A stretch of 64,000 nt of DNA from Oppiella nova (GCA_905397405.1 CAJPVJ010000005.1:1-64000), one strand, 5' to 3'. Shown: positions 12,785-28,438, numbered from the stretch's first letter. Notes: generated from the letters alone by a model not told the origin. A program made the numbers and translations.

Positions 12785-14826
12785 TGGCAGTGATGGCCGG
12801 CATTTTTGTAGAGCACCCGATCCTTGGCTCGCATACAACCAATGTTGTGGAACGTCAAGAGGCCACTCACCACCGCTACCATCACCACCACTACTCACTC
12901 ACAGCTCAATAACAATATAATAGCTTTGATAGAGAGCTGACTCTCAGACGGCTCGCAGAATAGAGAGAGAGAGAAAGGGAGAGAGGGATGTGAGACAGGG
13001 AGGAGAGTGTGAGTGAGTGAATGACTAGTGACTGAAGTGAATGGAGAGAGAGAGAGAGAGAGAGCTGGCATTGATAGCATGCCATTGCAGTGTTGGTGTG
13101 ATTTTAGTAGTGCAAGACTTAGACCCCATCACAAGAATTGCATTGCAATACATGCATAGACACGATATTATACAGTATTAATAGTAGAGTGGAATATAAT
13201 GCGATAAAACAGATATTCAGTGCCCTTCGAGTGCAGTCATAGCCAATATCACATCTATTGGTCTATGCATTGGCTATTAGTATATCCGGTAAGCGATCGC
13301 CGCAAAGGCCTGGCATCACATAAAGATTGGCAAAACATATTTCAATATATATTTTATAAGTGAAATAAAGTGTGGAATAAAGCGAAATATAGTGGAATAG
13401 CGGTCTCCCTTTCTCCGAGTTTATAATAGTTAATGATTTCCTGGCAATGACACCGTCACGTATGTATTAATACGGCACTTGTATGCCATAAACGGCGGCC
13501 TAACGCGCAAACTAGTAGTAGTAGTCTGTGTGGTGTATATATTGAATGAATGGATGCATCGGTCGATCAATTGTTTGGGCGACGACAAAGAAAAGCCAAA
13601 ATCAAAATCAAGAGTATATTATCATTACATAAGACACTGAGGAATGGCATCGAGAGAGGCAATGGATGCGCTGTGTTATCGTGTATTATACATTCAATAC
13701 ATTCATTACATTCATTATAATAAGTTTTAAGAGCGCACTGTAAGCACACATACAGTACACACACACTGTAAGCACTGTAAGCGTGCCATGAGATCCTATA
13801 GGAATTGATGCAGAAATTATTAATGAATAACACATACAATATATTGTTATAAAATAGATATACAAATACTAGAGACAGGATGTGCTGTACGATTCGATTA
13901 CGGCTCAAATAGTAGTTAAAGTTTTGGGCTTAAAATTGCAGCTCAAGAATAATTTGTTAACAATTGAAAACAATTCAATGGGAATTGAAATGCATGGCTC
14001 GCTCATAGACTGACCCTTTCCATAGGCTGTCTCTACACATTTCACATATACTTATAGGCATTCAATTGCATTAGCATTTGAGTGAAAGAGCACTTTATAT
14101 AACCATTTAATGCGAGTTCGTGTCTGTTTTGAATAAAACTATAAGAGTTAAGGGTTTAACTTGACTTATAGTACGGCACTAATGAGTCTAAACTTTTAAA
14201 AACACTGTTATTTTACAATTGCTATTAGATATTAGTATTACTGTTATTTGAAAGTATCGTTCACATCGTTATTAGCGTTTTAAAAGTGAATTTCACCGCA
14301 AACTACCAGTTCTTACTTATAACCATCACCAGCAGCGATGGCAATGGCGCTAATGTACCGGTGCTATTGGCACATAAAACATATTTTAAAAACATTTCTT
14401 ATATAAAATATCGTCCTGTCATCCCATACCCCAAGACTACTCTCACACTCTTATGTAATTTGGGAGAGAAAGAGGGAGAGAGATGTAAAAAATAGTATAA
14501 TTTGCTCTTAAATTGTAGCTAAATAGTGGTGTTCTTCAGTATGAGTGCTATCACTACAACACATGGAATATCTCTTTGAGTCCATATTTGTTTTGTCGAT
14601 GAATTTCTAGTTTGTTTTGTCAGTTCAGAGACACTGTATTCACAGCACAAATACCCCAACCGATTGAAACAGAAGAGAAGGAGTTGCCTTCAAATGCGAG
14701 AAAATTTAATTTAAAAATTTAAGCTTAACTTCTATGACGTCAGTGGAGAGAGAGAGAGAGAGAGGGAGAGAGAGAGGCTCTCTCTAAACTCAAAATTAAT
14801 AATCTTTTCATCCCAACAGAAGTTAA

Positions 14827-14866
<40 letters not shown>

Positions 14867-17122
14867 GAAGGAGAAGAGGGAAAGAAAGGGAGAGTAAAGA
14901 AGAGTTTTGTTTTTGTGCAGAAATGCTTTAGTTTTGTCTCTCATTTCTCTTTTTAGTCATAACTCTTAAAAAACGAATTAAAATGTGCTGTTATTTTGTA
15001 GTGAGATTTAAAAGTAATTTTATTGCTTCTCCTTACAAGTTATGTGTTGGACTTCATTGGCGACAAAACGAGTGATACGAGAGATAATGCGAATGAAAAA
15101 TATATGAAAACTTATTCACTGGCGGATGAAGAATACCTTAAATAATGGCAACTTTTTTTCAGGATATGATAAAAGACTAATAATATATCAGTAAATGAGT
15201 AGAAAGAGAGTGGAGTGAAGAGTGAATGAGCGAAGAGATAGAATACAATACAGCAGTGACTGTGTTGTGAATAATATAGCAAATGATTATATTTTCGGTT
15301 AAATAATTATTATTCGTCTCATCAAAGCCATTGGAAAAAGAAGTCAAACAAAAGGCTCGCTATGTTTTATGGGCTACTGGTGTATACATGCATATAATAT
15401 GACCATTGTCTCAATGGCTCGGTGTGTGTATGTGTGTGTCGCACAGGCACTGTATGTCTCTCTGTTACGTAAGACAATACATCAAATCTGTAGACAACGC
15501 TGTTATTTGCGATGAGCCATAGTATAGAATGCATGCTTGTATGGACTCATATGTATTGGTGGGTATGGCTTACAGTACTAGTCTTGTGTACAGTGAATAT
15601 TGTGTAATAGTTATCAAAGCTTTACACAAATAAATTAACTTCTGTTGGGATGAAAAGATTATTAATTTTGAGTTTAGAGAGAGCCTCTCTCTCTCTCTCT
15701 CCACAATATGCACTGATATATAGTGAGTTGCAGTCTCTCTCTGGAATGCATTATACGGATGAGTGAATATAAAGTTAAACTACGAAAACGTTTAAAAGAC
15801 ATTAAAAGTTTTGCTTCAAAGAGTTAGAGCTATTGAATTGGTGTGGATGTGGAGGCTATGGAGGCATTGGAGGCAATAGCCAACCAAACAGAGCAAATGC
15901 AATGCCATAAGTCAACGACTAAAGCCTTATAGCGATAGCTTATGGATGAGTATATCTATGGCTCATAGATGTATAGCTATAGCCCTGCGAGTTGTTAATC
16001 GTTATTAAGGGGCGCTGTTATTAAAGCCCAGTTAATGAATATTCATGAGCTAACGAACCCATTGCACACAACTGTTCACTACTATCTGGCAATAGATGTG
16101 TCTAAAGACGAGTCAAACTTATGAAATGAACAGATTATTAGAGAAACAAAGACAATACAGAGTTTGGTGTATAGTTGACAATACAATGGCAAAGCCAACC
16201 GACCAAACCAACTAAGCCTAGGCTGGGATTAAATGCTATAATACAGAAATGAGGCGTAAGAATCGCTAAATATTAAATACACCACTAAACTTATACATGT
16301 TATAACAAACTAATACACCATTTATTAAGCAAAATATAAATATATGAACAAATGGTGACGTTCGGCTAATTGTCATTTAAAGTAAATTATTATTATTATC
16401 TAAAGTTCGCCAGAATATTCTGCAATATTACACGGAATATGAGTTCATTATAATATTCTGTACTCAACTATGAAAAAATTAATCTGAAAGGGATTACAGC
16501 AAAACAGTGGGCCCAACATCTCTCGACACGAAATCTCATACAAATTGCAAACATCCATTCACTTTAATTAATATTATTCTCGTTTTCTTACAGTGATATT
16601 CATTTAAATATAATATTCACTCAAAAGCTAATGTTTTTTGGTTGGGACTCGTCGTTAGTTTCATGTTTTTTTCTCGTCTATTCATTGCCTAATTCAGTGG
16701 ACCTCTCGTCTCATAATCGGCACAATAAGAGTGCGGTTTGCAGTCATTTAGTGAATCAAATTGAGTAGAAATTTACACAAAAAATCACATATTGTTTTGT
16801 TTTGAATTGTGTGCACAATGTGTACAAACAATTTATGCTAATCTTTGCGATCAAACTGCGAAATAACATTTAAAGTCGGAGTCTGTGTTTTTTGAGCGAA
16901 ATTTTGTGTTCATTTAACTCAAGTAATGGCCATAAAATAAAATGCTTTTATAAATACTTCTTTACCTATACTTATGGTTATATTTAAAACATGTAATGAA
17001 GTAGAGAGTGAGTGAATATAAAGTACAGTCGAAGTGATTGTATGGCTATATGTATGGCTTTATTTGTAATCTGAGATCCAGTTTTCAAGTAATTTACTCG
17101 ACGTTTGCAAATTGTGATGAGG

Positions 17123-17159
<37 letters not shown>

Positions 17160-17273
17160 TTGGGCCCACTGTTTTGCTGTAATCCCTTTCAGATTAATTT
17201 TTTCATCGTTGAGTACAGAATATTATAATGAACTCATATTCCGTGTAATATCGCAGAATATTCTGGCGAACTT

Positions 17274-17310
<37 letters not shown>

Positions 17311-20000
17311 GTGATGGCTCATCCAAATCCAGTATTGAAGACAACATCATTATTTGGCACCAGTCGTCGTACGGCTTGTGCTAAACAAAGCACTTCATAA
17401 CGTACTGAACGATTAGATTCGTATATAAAAAGAGAGACGAATAGGAAATATAGCCTACAATTAGAGCCAAAGAATATTCAGATACAGTCCTCTAATATTA
17501 CATTTGATTATAATTTAGGATATATTATAATGATTGCAATCATAATCAACGGAAAGGCAGTGGAAAAAGAGGTGCAATCATCAAGAAAGTGGGTGGGATT
17601 GTAGGCCATTGATGGCACACACATACGCGCACACAGGCCTGGGATGTGAAGAATTGCCATTCAATTCATTGATAATTCTGGCAAAGATTATTACGTGAAT
17701 ATAAAAAGAGGGGATATATTAAAAAAGTCTATTATATAAGTCTTGTCATTAAATACTATCAAAAAATGGTCACAACTATAATGGGAGCGCATTATTGAAT
17801 ACCATTAATATATGATATTATGTTATGATTGTTGAAAAGCTATAGATATAATCAACTCCTATATGACATCAATTTCTACTCTATATATCAATTAACAAGT
17901 AATTCAAACCTAATATTCAGTTCATTTATGATAAGCCATTAAAGAGTATTGAATTTATGTTTATTATAGTTTATTATAGATTATTAAAATATATGGAAAA
18001 TACTGATAAAAAAGTTTGTTAAAACATATTTTTCATAAATTAATATAACATTTATGAAACCCCAATCAAATTGCAGGTAATGATTAATATTTTTTCATTA
18101 TTGAAATCCTTGAAACAGATATATTTTTAAAACAAACACTACTATTAAGGGCTCAATATTGTGTGTTTAAAAATAGTAGGAAATGCATAGAAAATGAGTG
18201 ACACGGGAGGGACTGGTAGTGAGAGTAAAGAGAGAGAAAGAAAGACAGGGGTTTGACTGTATTTTGATGGTTAGGCAAAGTATGTGATGCGTTGTTAAAT
18301 AATTTGTTGCCTCAACTAAATAACAAATCAACAAAACATGTAATATATTTGCGTTCGTACACCAGTGCGAGGGTGAGAGTGCATAGACTTATGCAGAATA
18401 TGTACTGAATATATAGGGGAAAGAGTGACTTATTTGAAAAATGAGAGCCAAACCAAAGAGTGGATCTCCAAAAAAGTGGAACTAAAATACTGCAAAACTT
18501 TTTGGGTATAAAACACATGAAAAGTGCAAATTTAAAGGCATATGATATGCAGTGGAAGAATAGGTTTGTATTGGGTTTATATGGTTGGAGATAAGCCGCC
18601 ACAATGAGCACCAGTCAATGGCGTACACATCTAGTGGTGGAATCACTGGCTATAATAAAATCTCATACAATTTTACACACCAGAGCACAGACATACTGTG
18701 CTTTTCGATGAGATATACGCGCTGAATATGCTGTGGTTTTGGAAATTGCCAAACAAAACCAAATTTGCTAAATGTATGACTTTAAATACCAGCAATTTTT
18801 TAGTCCGACTACTGTTCCGTACCATACATTGAAAGGACAATTTTTCCATCGCTTTGCACTTTACATTAGTCGCTATCTCTTTACACACCACACAATGACA
18901 TGATTTTTCAAATGTATTTTAATTTCAATTCATCGCCGAAATCAACGGTTAATAGCTTTGAATAAATACATGAATACTTCTAAATGTAATATAATTACTA
19001 TTTACGAACTTTTCTCAGAAAACTGTATTAGTAAATATCATATATCTCTCTAATTTAGAAATAAGTTTGTGATTTTACTAATGGATTCTGAATTCAAACT
19101 TTTCAATTGGACTACTAATGAGCTAATAGTAGGATATCTGTTGGCAAAGCAGAAGTTTTCAAGAGTTTTCCATAAACTGTAATAATAGCGAGAAGTAAGA
19201 GATAGCGAGAGAGAAAGGGAGAGAGAAAGGGAGAGGGAATGGGAGAAAAGGAGATGGAGTGGCACACGAGAGTGGGGAGGAAAGGGAACATGTATTGGAT
19301 GTGAGAGACAAGTGGATGAGGAGGGGAGCAGACAAAAGACAAAACAAGTGTTTCAACAATTGTTACCTTTTATTATGAATTAGTTCGTAACTAATCTTAT
19401 TATTACGGCGAACATAGCCAAGGGTTGGGTGTATTGTGAATGTAATCATAATAATAAAGACATTGCCTTTTATTTGGCAACAAATTCAGTGAAAAATTAA
19501 ATAAAAATGAGATAAAAACACACGTATTAGCGATCCCTCCCGGTGTGGATACAAAGCCTGGTTATGACATGCCTTGAAGAATATCACTCAACACAAACAC
19601 AAACACCAAAAATGTATACAAATTCTCAAAATTTCTATTTAATATTTAAATAATTTTTTATTTTGTTTGAAATATAATTCACAACTAATGGAAAACATAT
19701 AACTTTGCACTTATACTACATATGAATGATTGGGCGTTAACTGTGAGAAAACTTTTAACAAGTTTTAGTGTTAATAAATTTTCTAATAAAAATGAAAACT
19801 CATATTTAAAATGTATAAATGTTTAGTCGCGAATGTTTTAAGCATTTGTTATATTCATGTCTATTATGGGACACAACGAGCAATGCGCTTGTTATTTCGC
19901 TGTAATTAAAAGATTATATATAAATATGAATTCCAATAAATTATAAATTTTCAGATACAGTGCCAGCGCTGATATATTCTCAATCATACGACAAGAATTT

Positions 20001-20042
<42 letters not shown>

Positions 20043-23000
20043 AATCGATGTGTACTAATGTTAATATAAAATACACTTACAATATGTGTGCATAAGGATA
20101 GAGATAAGTCTAGAGTTGTAAAGCAATAAATACAACAACAATGCAATTGATGGTAAGGTGTGTGCGGCAAACGGCACACAAAAGAGCATGAAAGGCCGGG
20201 TGGTCTCTGTGCCCATCGGTTTGGGTAGCATTTCTTATTTTTGCTCCGCCATCGTCTCATTCACATTGTGTGCCAAATGTATGGCAATTGCAGTCAATTG
20301 CCTCTACCTGTTGATGACTGATGGCTACAGCAAAGGTGACTCTCATAGCTCTCCCATACCTTCAATATTACGCTTATTAGACAATACCTTAACGTCTAAT
20401 GTCTGAACAGCACAACCCATTACTGCAGTGCCGTTCAATTTATGTGGGATTTGCTTTGCAATCAATTTATTATGTTTTTCTCTTTATAATCACCTTATGT
20501 TTGATTTGATTATTGACGCGAAGGCGAGAGAGAGAGAGAGAGAGAGAAATTTATAGCATATCGATATGGCTATCAAAATAGCAAATATGTAGAAAAATAA
20601 AGCAATAAGTTATAAAATGATAACTTTTTGGGTTCAATATCTTAATTTTATCGCTAACTATAAGTTAAACATGTTTTATGACTATTTATTGCATCCAATC
20701 TATTGCTGACAACTATAGCTCACTATAGCTTTTATATAGCAATAGAGTTGAGCCAAAGAAAACAATATTCAACTAATAATGGCGTTGAATATAATAAAAC
20801 TTTGATCCGAAAACTACAACTTTAATACATTTAATAGAGGAGTTGTTTTTTATAGTGGACTCCAACAGAACTTTGAGACACAATAACTGCTCGATAGCTG
20901 ATAATGAACTGCGGTTTAGCTCCTGATAACAACTATAAAATTGTTACTAAAATATATATCAAAGCGTATAAATCAGACCAAATACTGAAATTATATCCAA
21001 CAACACATGACATTAATATCATTGTAAATAAACTTTCATTTCTCTCACTCTCTTTCCAACAGTTTCTCTCTTTCGTTGTTTTCACTCAAACGCCGCTTTT
21101 CCTCTCAATTGAGTCTAAAATTCAATTGCGAATCGGAATCGATATATCAGTGCAAACAGAGAGTTAGTCCCGAAAAGTACTCGGATTAGTGGAAAGGCAT
21201 AACTTTTTATGTGACGAGAATCGGTCAAATAGGAGACTACGAGAGAGAGCCCGAGATATTTACGATTATTATTGTTTCCTAACTATTGTTCGTCTCAATT
21301 ATCGGTATATAAGAAAAGGACGTGAAATATAAGCAAAGATGTAATAATATATAATAGCATTGATAGCACTGGTAGTGTGATTCGCACCCAATATCTTACA
21401 TATATATAGATATTTACCAACAAAACTATATAAAAGTCCTGACATGACATGAAATACTTTATTGAAATGGCATTTCGTGCAGAGATGTGCTCTATTAGGG
21501 ACTGGGATGCAGTGATTGTATTGTATTAAATGTGATGGTAGTAGTGATGGTTGGATGCAATGGATGTGCGCCTGGCGTACGAGTGCTATACAATGCTTAC
21601 AGTTTGGCCGCACTGTATGGAAAGACTATTATTTTAGTATATTGACGTTATGTCTTATTTTTATATGGTTTGCAACTCATATATACACAACACAACAGTA
21701 TATATAACTTATATATTGTGTAATAAGTGGATAGAGAGGCAATGGAAGGAACGGTTGATACCATCCCAGCGCTCATAACTGAGTTAACTGAGAGCCTAAC
21801 GGAAGACATACACGCAATGCACTGACAAACTGGAAAACAGAGCTCAAAAGCCGAGGAGTTTTCAAATCAAGTGTAAGCCCTGTATAAGGCTAACCATATA
21901 TAAGCACTCAATCCAATGCAATTAATTATTAAAAGAGCACATAATGTATATATATATCCAATACTAATATAAGGAATAACTGCAGTGAACAGTGAAATGC
22001 ATGTAATTCTAACTGCACTATAAAATGATCTCTCTCTCTCTCTCTCTCTCTCGAAATCTCAATCTTTTCTCTCATTTTTCTACTCTTTCTCTTTTATTCT
22101 TCATTCTCTCTCAAAGCTCTCTCATCGTATACTCTCTCTAACTCTCTAACTGTTTCGTTCAGTGAGTCTATCAGTGCTGAAGCACTCGACGACACAATGC
22201 GATAACGAAGAAAAATACGCTTTTGCTCTCAATTTATTGTACGAACAGTAATAATATATGAATTAATGAGAGTGAATACACCACTCGACAAGTAAATAAC
22301 ATGTAATCACAGCCACAACCCCTCCATACATACAAACACATCACATAGAGTACTGAAAATAGTTGTACAGAAATAGCAGTGAAAGATAGATAGAGAGGGA
22401 AGTCAAACCTGCGAGAGAGCGAGAGAGAGAGAGAGAGAGCAGAGAGAGAGAGCACAGGGAGGAGGATTTAAGAACAAATGCATATAATTTCTTCTATTTC
22501 ATGCTCTAGATTCTGATGGCCCGACTCCAGCACACCATACCCTACCCGCTCGCACTATTGCCTGTGTAAGCAGTATCGGTGCGACTGGGGCTTTGGTTAG
22601 CGATGACTGAGCACTGGTGGACCACTTTTTTAGTGACTCAAACGTTAAATTACTTTAATATATAAGTAACTATAAAATGAGTCGATAGTCGGAGCAAACC
22701 GACCGAATAGACTACCAAATTAGTAGTGTATTAACGACTCCACACACACTCTAAACAAGTGTTACCTTAAAATAAATGTCTCGTTTATTTAATTATCCAT
22801 TCCTTAAACTCGATGCCATATCCCTCACACAAACTTTGCTTTTTTTGTGTGCGTTTTCGTGTAAAACCACTGGATGTGAGCCGTAGATTGAATTAACAAC
22901 AGTCTTAAAACAAGTTTAATGACTTTTTCAAACATTGTATTCTCGCCATAATTCTAAACTATTTATTAAATTAGTATTTGTTTGGCTAAAGTGTTTAAAA

Positions 23001-26000
23001 ATGTATATATATTTCTTAATAAATATGAGATAAGGAATTGCAAAATGTTTTAAACAAATGGCCATTCATTCTCAGATGTGTATTCAATTGCGACCTTATT
23101 TTCTCATACAAACGGTTGGGAAATATATTTCACACACAAAACTAATGCTTATAATTCGGCTCATAATTGCATTGCAATGATATGTATTGAAGCAAATGTA
23201 TAATTAAATGGTAATTATAATAGCGATCACTATTTGTCTTCATATATGCAGTATAGGCGATGGCAATGGAAATGGATATGAGATATGATATACTGCTTAC
23301 CTCTTTGCTGCTCTCCTTCTCAGTTTCAGCCATTTTATCATTTATTGTAATTTCATCTAAAGTTTCCAAACTATTGTTCCTGTATTGGGAGGGGAGAAGG
23401 GATGACACAAAACGAGTCGTGAGTTAATAAGTGATGAATACATGAGAAGTGAAAAACTGCTTTTCAATTCTTAATACAAAAACACCATCAATAAGACAAT
23501 CACTTAATTGGTTTTCGGTAACTATCGGTAGGTATGAGTCATTTGTTGGCTTATTGTGTGTCGAAAAGAAATCGCTTTTCAACAAAAAAGTATAAAACAC
23601 AGAGAAAATGTTTCTTAATTATCATAATCTGAATCACAATAGAAATTATGTGTTTTCTAAAGGAAATATGAATAGAGGGTAGAGTTAAGGCTATAATCAG
23701 ATATCGATGCGATGGCAATGCGTGTGCAATAGAGCCGTACACTATTAATAATGACATTTATGATCAGTTAGGCCTTGGATTTAATTTAACGTCAACTACT
23801 CGGGAGAGACAAAACTCATTTTAATAGCTATAAGAATACAATATATACACATGTGCCTAAGAAATTAACTGAGAAAAACACATAAATATAATTACGATTA
23901 TATTTCTTCGAGTTTTGTCTTTAATTTATTTAAGCTTTTTTTGTTGTTTTATTTCCACTTTTTCTCTCACTTCTAGCCTTTGTTTTCGTATTCAATACAA
24001 TGGGAAACGATAGGGAAAAAAGGTTTCGACTTTATTAATGACTCCGATTTTGACAATAACTACAAATTTATTATTTTTTTCGTGTGAATATGAAAAGCAA
24101 ACGGTCGTATCGTAGGTATTGGTGGTTGCGACTGATATTATGTGACATTTATATTGTTAAATACACTGTAATTATAATATAAGGATAATGCTGTCCCATA
24201 ATTTCACTCAATTATCGTTTTGTATTAAAAATTGAATAAATATATAATCGCATAAAAAACAGAAATATAATTGAAATAAAGTTTACGATTGTTTGGCACT
24301 TACTTTGCATAAAATAATTTCTCATAACTCGAGCACTGGTCTGCTTGTGATGAATTGTCACTTGATTGTGATTGGTTCAAGGCTAGTTTAAAACACACAC
24401 ATAAACAAGACATTTTAGTTCATAAATTCCTCCAAGTATGATTATTGTCATGAAAAAAGTTTGTTTCAACTTATTTACTTTATACAAAAGTCAATTAACT
24501 TATAATTAAGTTTTTCTGTGACTTTTATGCTATGATTAATTTTTAGCGTTTTTTAGAAAACTTCTATAATTTAATCAAATTATAAATAAATGCTTCTCTG
24601 TATATGGCATGTATAAACAAATTAATTGTTTCTCACACAAAATCATAAGTTTGTTACAAACGGCTGAGATTTAAATAAACAATAAATTCGTCAAAATTAA
24701 GGGAAATATTTGTATGCATTTTGTGTGTTTGAGAGAGAAGTAAAAACAAATGTGTATATTGTATGCTATACTAGTATCGTATAATACAGTGATATATAAC
24801 TCACCACTTGTTTGTAATTCTTGTTGTTTTATGCAATTGTTGTCAACTAATGAAGACTCTAATAATGATGAGTTGTTCGCAGCTATTATTTGTTTGTCCT
24901 CTCGTTTTGTTATACAATCAATTGTCTGCAAATATTTGAATACATATTTTTTTAGAAAACCATATTTTCGGTATTAAGTCAATAAAACATACAAATAGAT
25001 TTCTGTTAACTATTCATATATCATATCCTACTCATTAAAATGTGTGCAAAAATTGCAAATATTTTTAAAAATTCCTATTAATAATTGAATTCAACGTTTA
25101 ATCAGCGAAACAGAGAAATAAATTACTTGAAAATAAAATACATAAACATAATAAAGGAAACAAAAACTCCTTATTCGCGAGTTTTGTGGAAAAAATTTCT
25201 TTCTATAAATTATTTGTTATTTATTTGAAAATTGATTTTTTTCGGGAAAATTGTTATCAATTATTTGTTTAAAAGAGAAATCAGTGAATGATTTCGAAAT
25301 TTAAATCATTTGACTGGAAATAATTGACTCATAGCTATACCGTATAGAAAACTCAGTGCTTATACGCTATTGAATCGGAAATATAAAGGTAAGGCATCGG
25401 GAAAAAGTAAACTTCTATTCAGGCATTGGAAACGAAATAATTATTTAAATTATAATAAAAAATAAATACAATTTATAATCAGATAACGAAACGTTAAGCA
25501 AATATTTATCGCATGAAGTTTAGGGACAAAAACTTCATTTTTCATACGAAAACACTACGAAATTAATAAATGAGTGCTTTTATGAGAATTTAAAGCTTTT
25601 TTGGGGATACAATTAATCGAGTTATTGAGCATAAAATTTTGCTAGTTTGAAAGTGATCAGCATTCTCAATGTATTGGTCGGGAACTGTAGCACCGGCAGC
25701 AGGTAACTGGCGTGTCCTTGTCCTTGGACCTACTGCTCGCTATAGATTATACGTACGGTATAAATATCTGTACACAGTATGTGTATATTGTCGACACAAT
25801 TAAACTAAATGTATGCTAACATTGCTAACAAAAACTCATTAAAGCAAAGCTTGAAAAAAAGTTACAAAAAATAATGAAAGCGAAAAATTTCCCAATTGTT
25901 TGCGTAAAAAAGCGCAAATCAGATCGAAATCAATGATAGCTTCAATCAGCCGGTGCTCAATAAACTATAAAAACCTATCTATAAGGGGCCGATAGAGGCT

Positions 26001-27212
26001 CAGGGAGTTAAGCATTTATGACACAAAAAGCATTTGCAGGACAGCAGTGATGCGGATCTCCTCAATCACTACGAACTCTATGCATAACAATAGGCAACCG
26101 AACGCAGGAAACAATAGCACACATAACGCTCCGACGGCACTGACAGCGCCGGCAGCTCACAGAGCGACCAACACATCGGGTATTCAATACAAATGTATAA
26201 TAGATTAGTAATTAAATTAATATAAAAAAATTATATTTTCAATAAATCTTTACGTTTTGTATCACTTCGTCAGCCGCTGACTCGTCGCGACAATTATAAT
26301 AGTCTTCCCGTTTGAGTCGATTGTTGTCTTTGTCTTCTTCTTCTTCTGCTTCCCGTTTGTTGCAGTCGATTGTGATTGTCGTCAGATCTGACCAAACATT
26401 GCATCAAATATTCATTGAATTAGTTTTGTTTTGTTTAAAGTTTTGTTATTTCAAATGCATTTGCAATAAATAATAGAAGAGATTAGTTAAGAAAATAAGT
26501 CAAAAGTAAAATAAAAAACAAGAAACGAGAGAAAAAATATATTTTCAAATGTTTGGCGTTTGGAGTTAAGCTTTTTTCGCTCAGTTATTATTATGATAAA
26601 GCAATAGTAGGCATAGCCATACAAATATAGCCATTTCTCGATGGAAGTGCACATAAATTATATGTAGAAATAGTTATGTAATGTGCAGAGAAATGTGGTG
26701 TTGGGAAACCGTGAGAGCAAAAAAAGACATTTTCCCAATTTCTAACTCTAATAAAAAAGTTAGTATAAGTTTGTTGGCGATTGAATGAAAGGGCCAACAC
26801 ATCGGTTGTACAACATATTTCAAGAGTGCACACAAAAAAACTCTTATTCACAGCTAATACTTATAATAAGTTACATAAACATAAAGAAATACAAATGGGG
26901 GGAACAGTAGCCGACAGTGAATTGGTAAGAGTTAGCGAACAAATCATCGCTCAATACTACCAATGATGGGTTGGCAACGAGTATTAGCATTGGCATCACG
27001 GGATTTGCGCCGGTGGTGCACCTGGATCACATAGGACTGCCACTGCTTATATAACTAATGCTAATACTACTGGTATTGTATTTATAGTTAGCTTCCCAAT
27101 CTGTAAATTCTATTACATTATATGATTGTTGTGTTAACTCATTCTATACTAATGGCAGGTATGCTATAAGTTATTAGATCTGTAATAATGTAATAGAAAG
27201 TCAAGAGAAACA

Positions 27213-27258
<46 letters not shown>

Positions 27259-28025
27259 AGTGCTTGTAATAGCACTGTACGTACATTGAGTACTGTTAGC
27301 CCTTAGAGAATGATAGTGATGAGGATTGAGCTTCAGAATGAGTAGTGACTGTTTGGCACACAAAATACTACTTATTATATATAACATAAGTAACTCTATT
27401 TAATAAACTTAGGAAATAACTATAAGTTATTTAATGATACATATCTGCGGTTAATATATTTAAAAACAACTTATAGTTAATAAACTTGTTTTGAGTGAAC
27501 AACACATAAAATATAACAATAATATTAGAAATATGATTAGCTTTTCTCATATAACAAGTACAGGTGTATGAGTTATATAAGGGATGGAAATGATGTGAAT
27601 AATCATCACTTGAGACTCAATTTATACTCCGATGCGAAACACTACAGCAAAGCCATTGTGCAGGCGATGGTCTACTGTCGGCACAGCCTATCATTACTCC
27701 ATGATTATGATCATCAATGTATAGATCAGTATAAATAAAATACATCTGAATATATGGTTAGCTTCTGAACGTCTGGATAGATATTGTGGAAACATATCTA
27801 ACAAATAATGTCAATAAATTATAATTTTCTTTTTGCGCTCCAAATACAGACAAATGGCGTTAAGTTTATATATAAAACAATTAGCGATACGAATAACAAT
27901 AAATTGATGGCAAATGTCTATTATCATAGGCATAGACTGTACAAACATCATATCCATTGATGTAACAGCACTGGCATTAGTTGTGCGCTACTGTATTGAT
28001 GAGAGAGACTGAGGAGAGAGTCAGT

Positions 28026-28060
<35 letters not shown>

Positions 28061-28186
28061 AAGTTAGTTAGTAATCAACTCGAATGCATCCACAAATTCT
28101 CCCCATTATTAATGCCACACATTAAAAATAATGGTCTGACTAACTTGATTTCCAACATGATGAGAGAGACTGAGGAGAGAGTCAGT

Positions 28187-28229
<43 letters not shown>

Positions 28230-28399
28230 TGAGAGCGATGGGAGAGTTGGGAGATGGCGTGAATGGAGGGCCAAAACGTTAGCTCCAGTATGCCTTAAAT
28301 CATGTTGGAAATCAAGTTAGTCAGACCATTATTTTTAATGTGTGGCATTAATAATGGGGAGAATTTGTGGATGCATTCGAGTTGATTACTAACTAACTT

Positions 28400-28438
<39 letters not shown>

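Larger units (their letters stand above)
11575..23300 (-). other. 11.7-kb intron between exons 6 and 7
   Basis: AT-rich intron with no convincing exon. It holds many GA or CT tracts (12743, 13044, 14746, 14831, 17126, 17279, 20005, 20526, 22029, 22409) and two inverted-repeat pairs (14777/15631 and 16398/17152). A slightly GC-richer patch at 20155-20330 has open frames on both strands but no recognisable protein. Confidence 0.8.
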
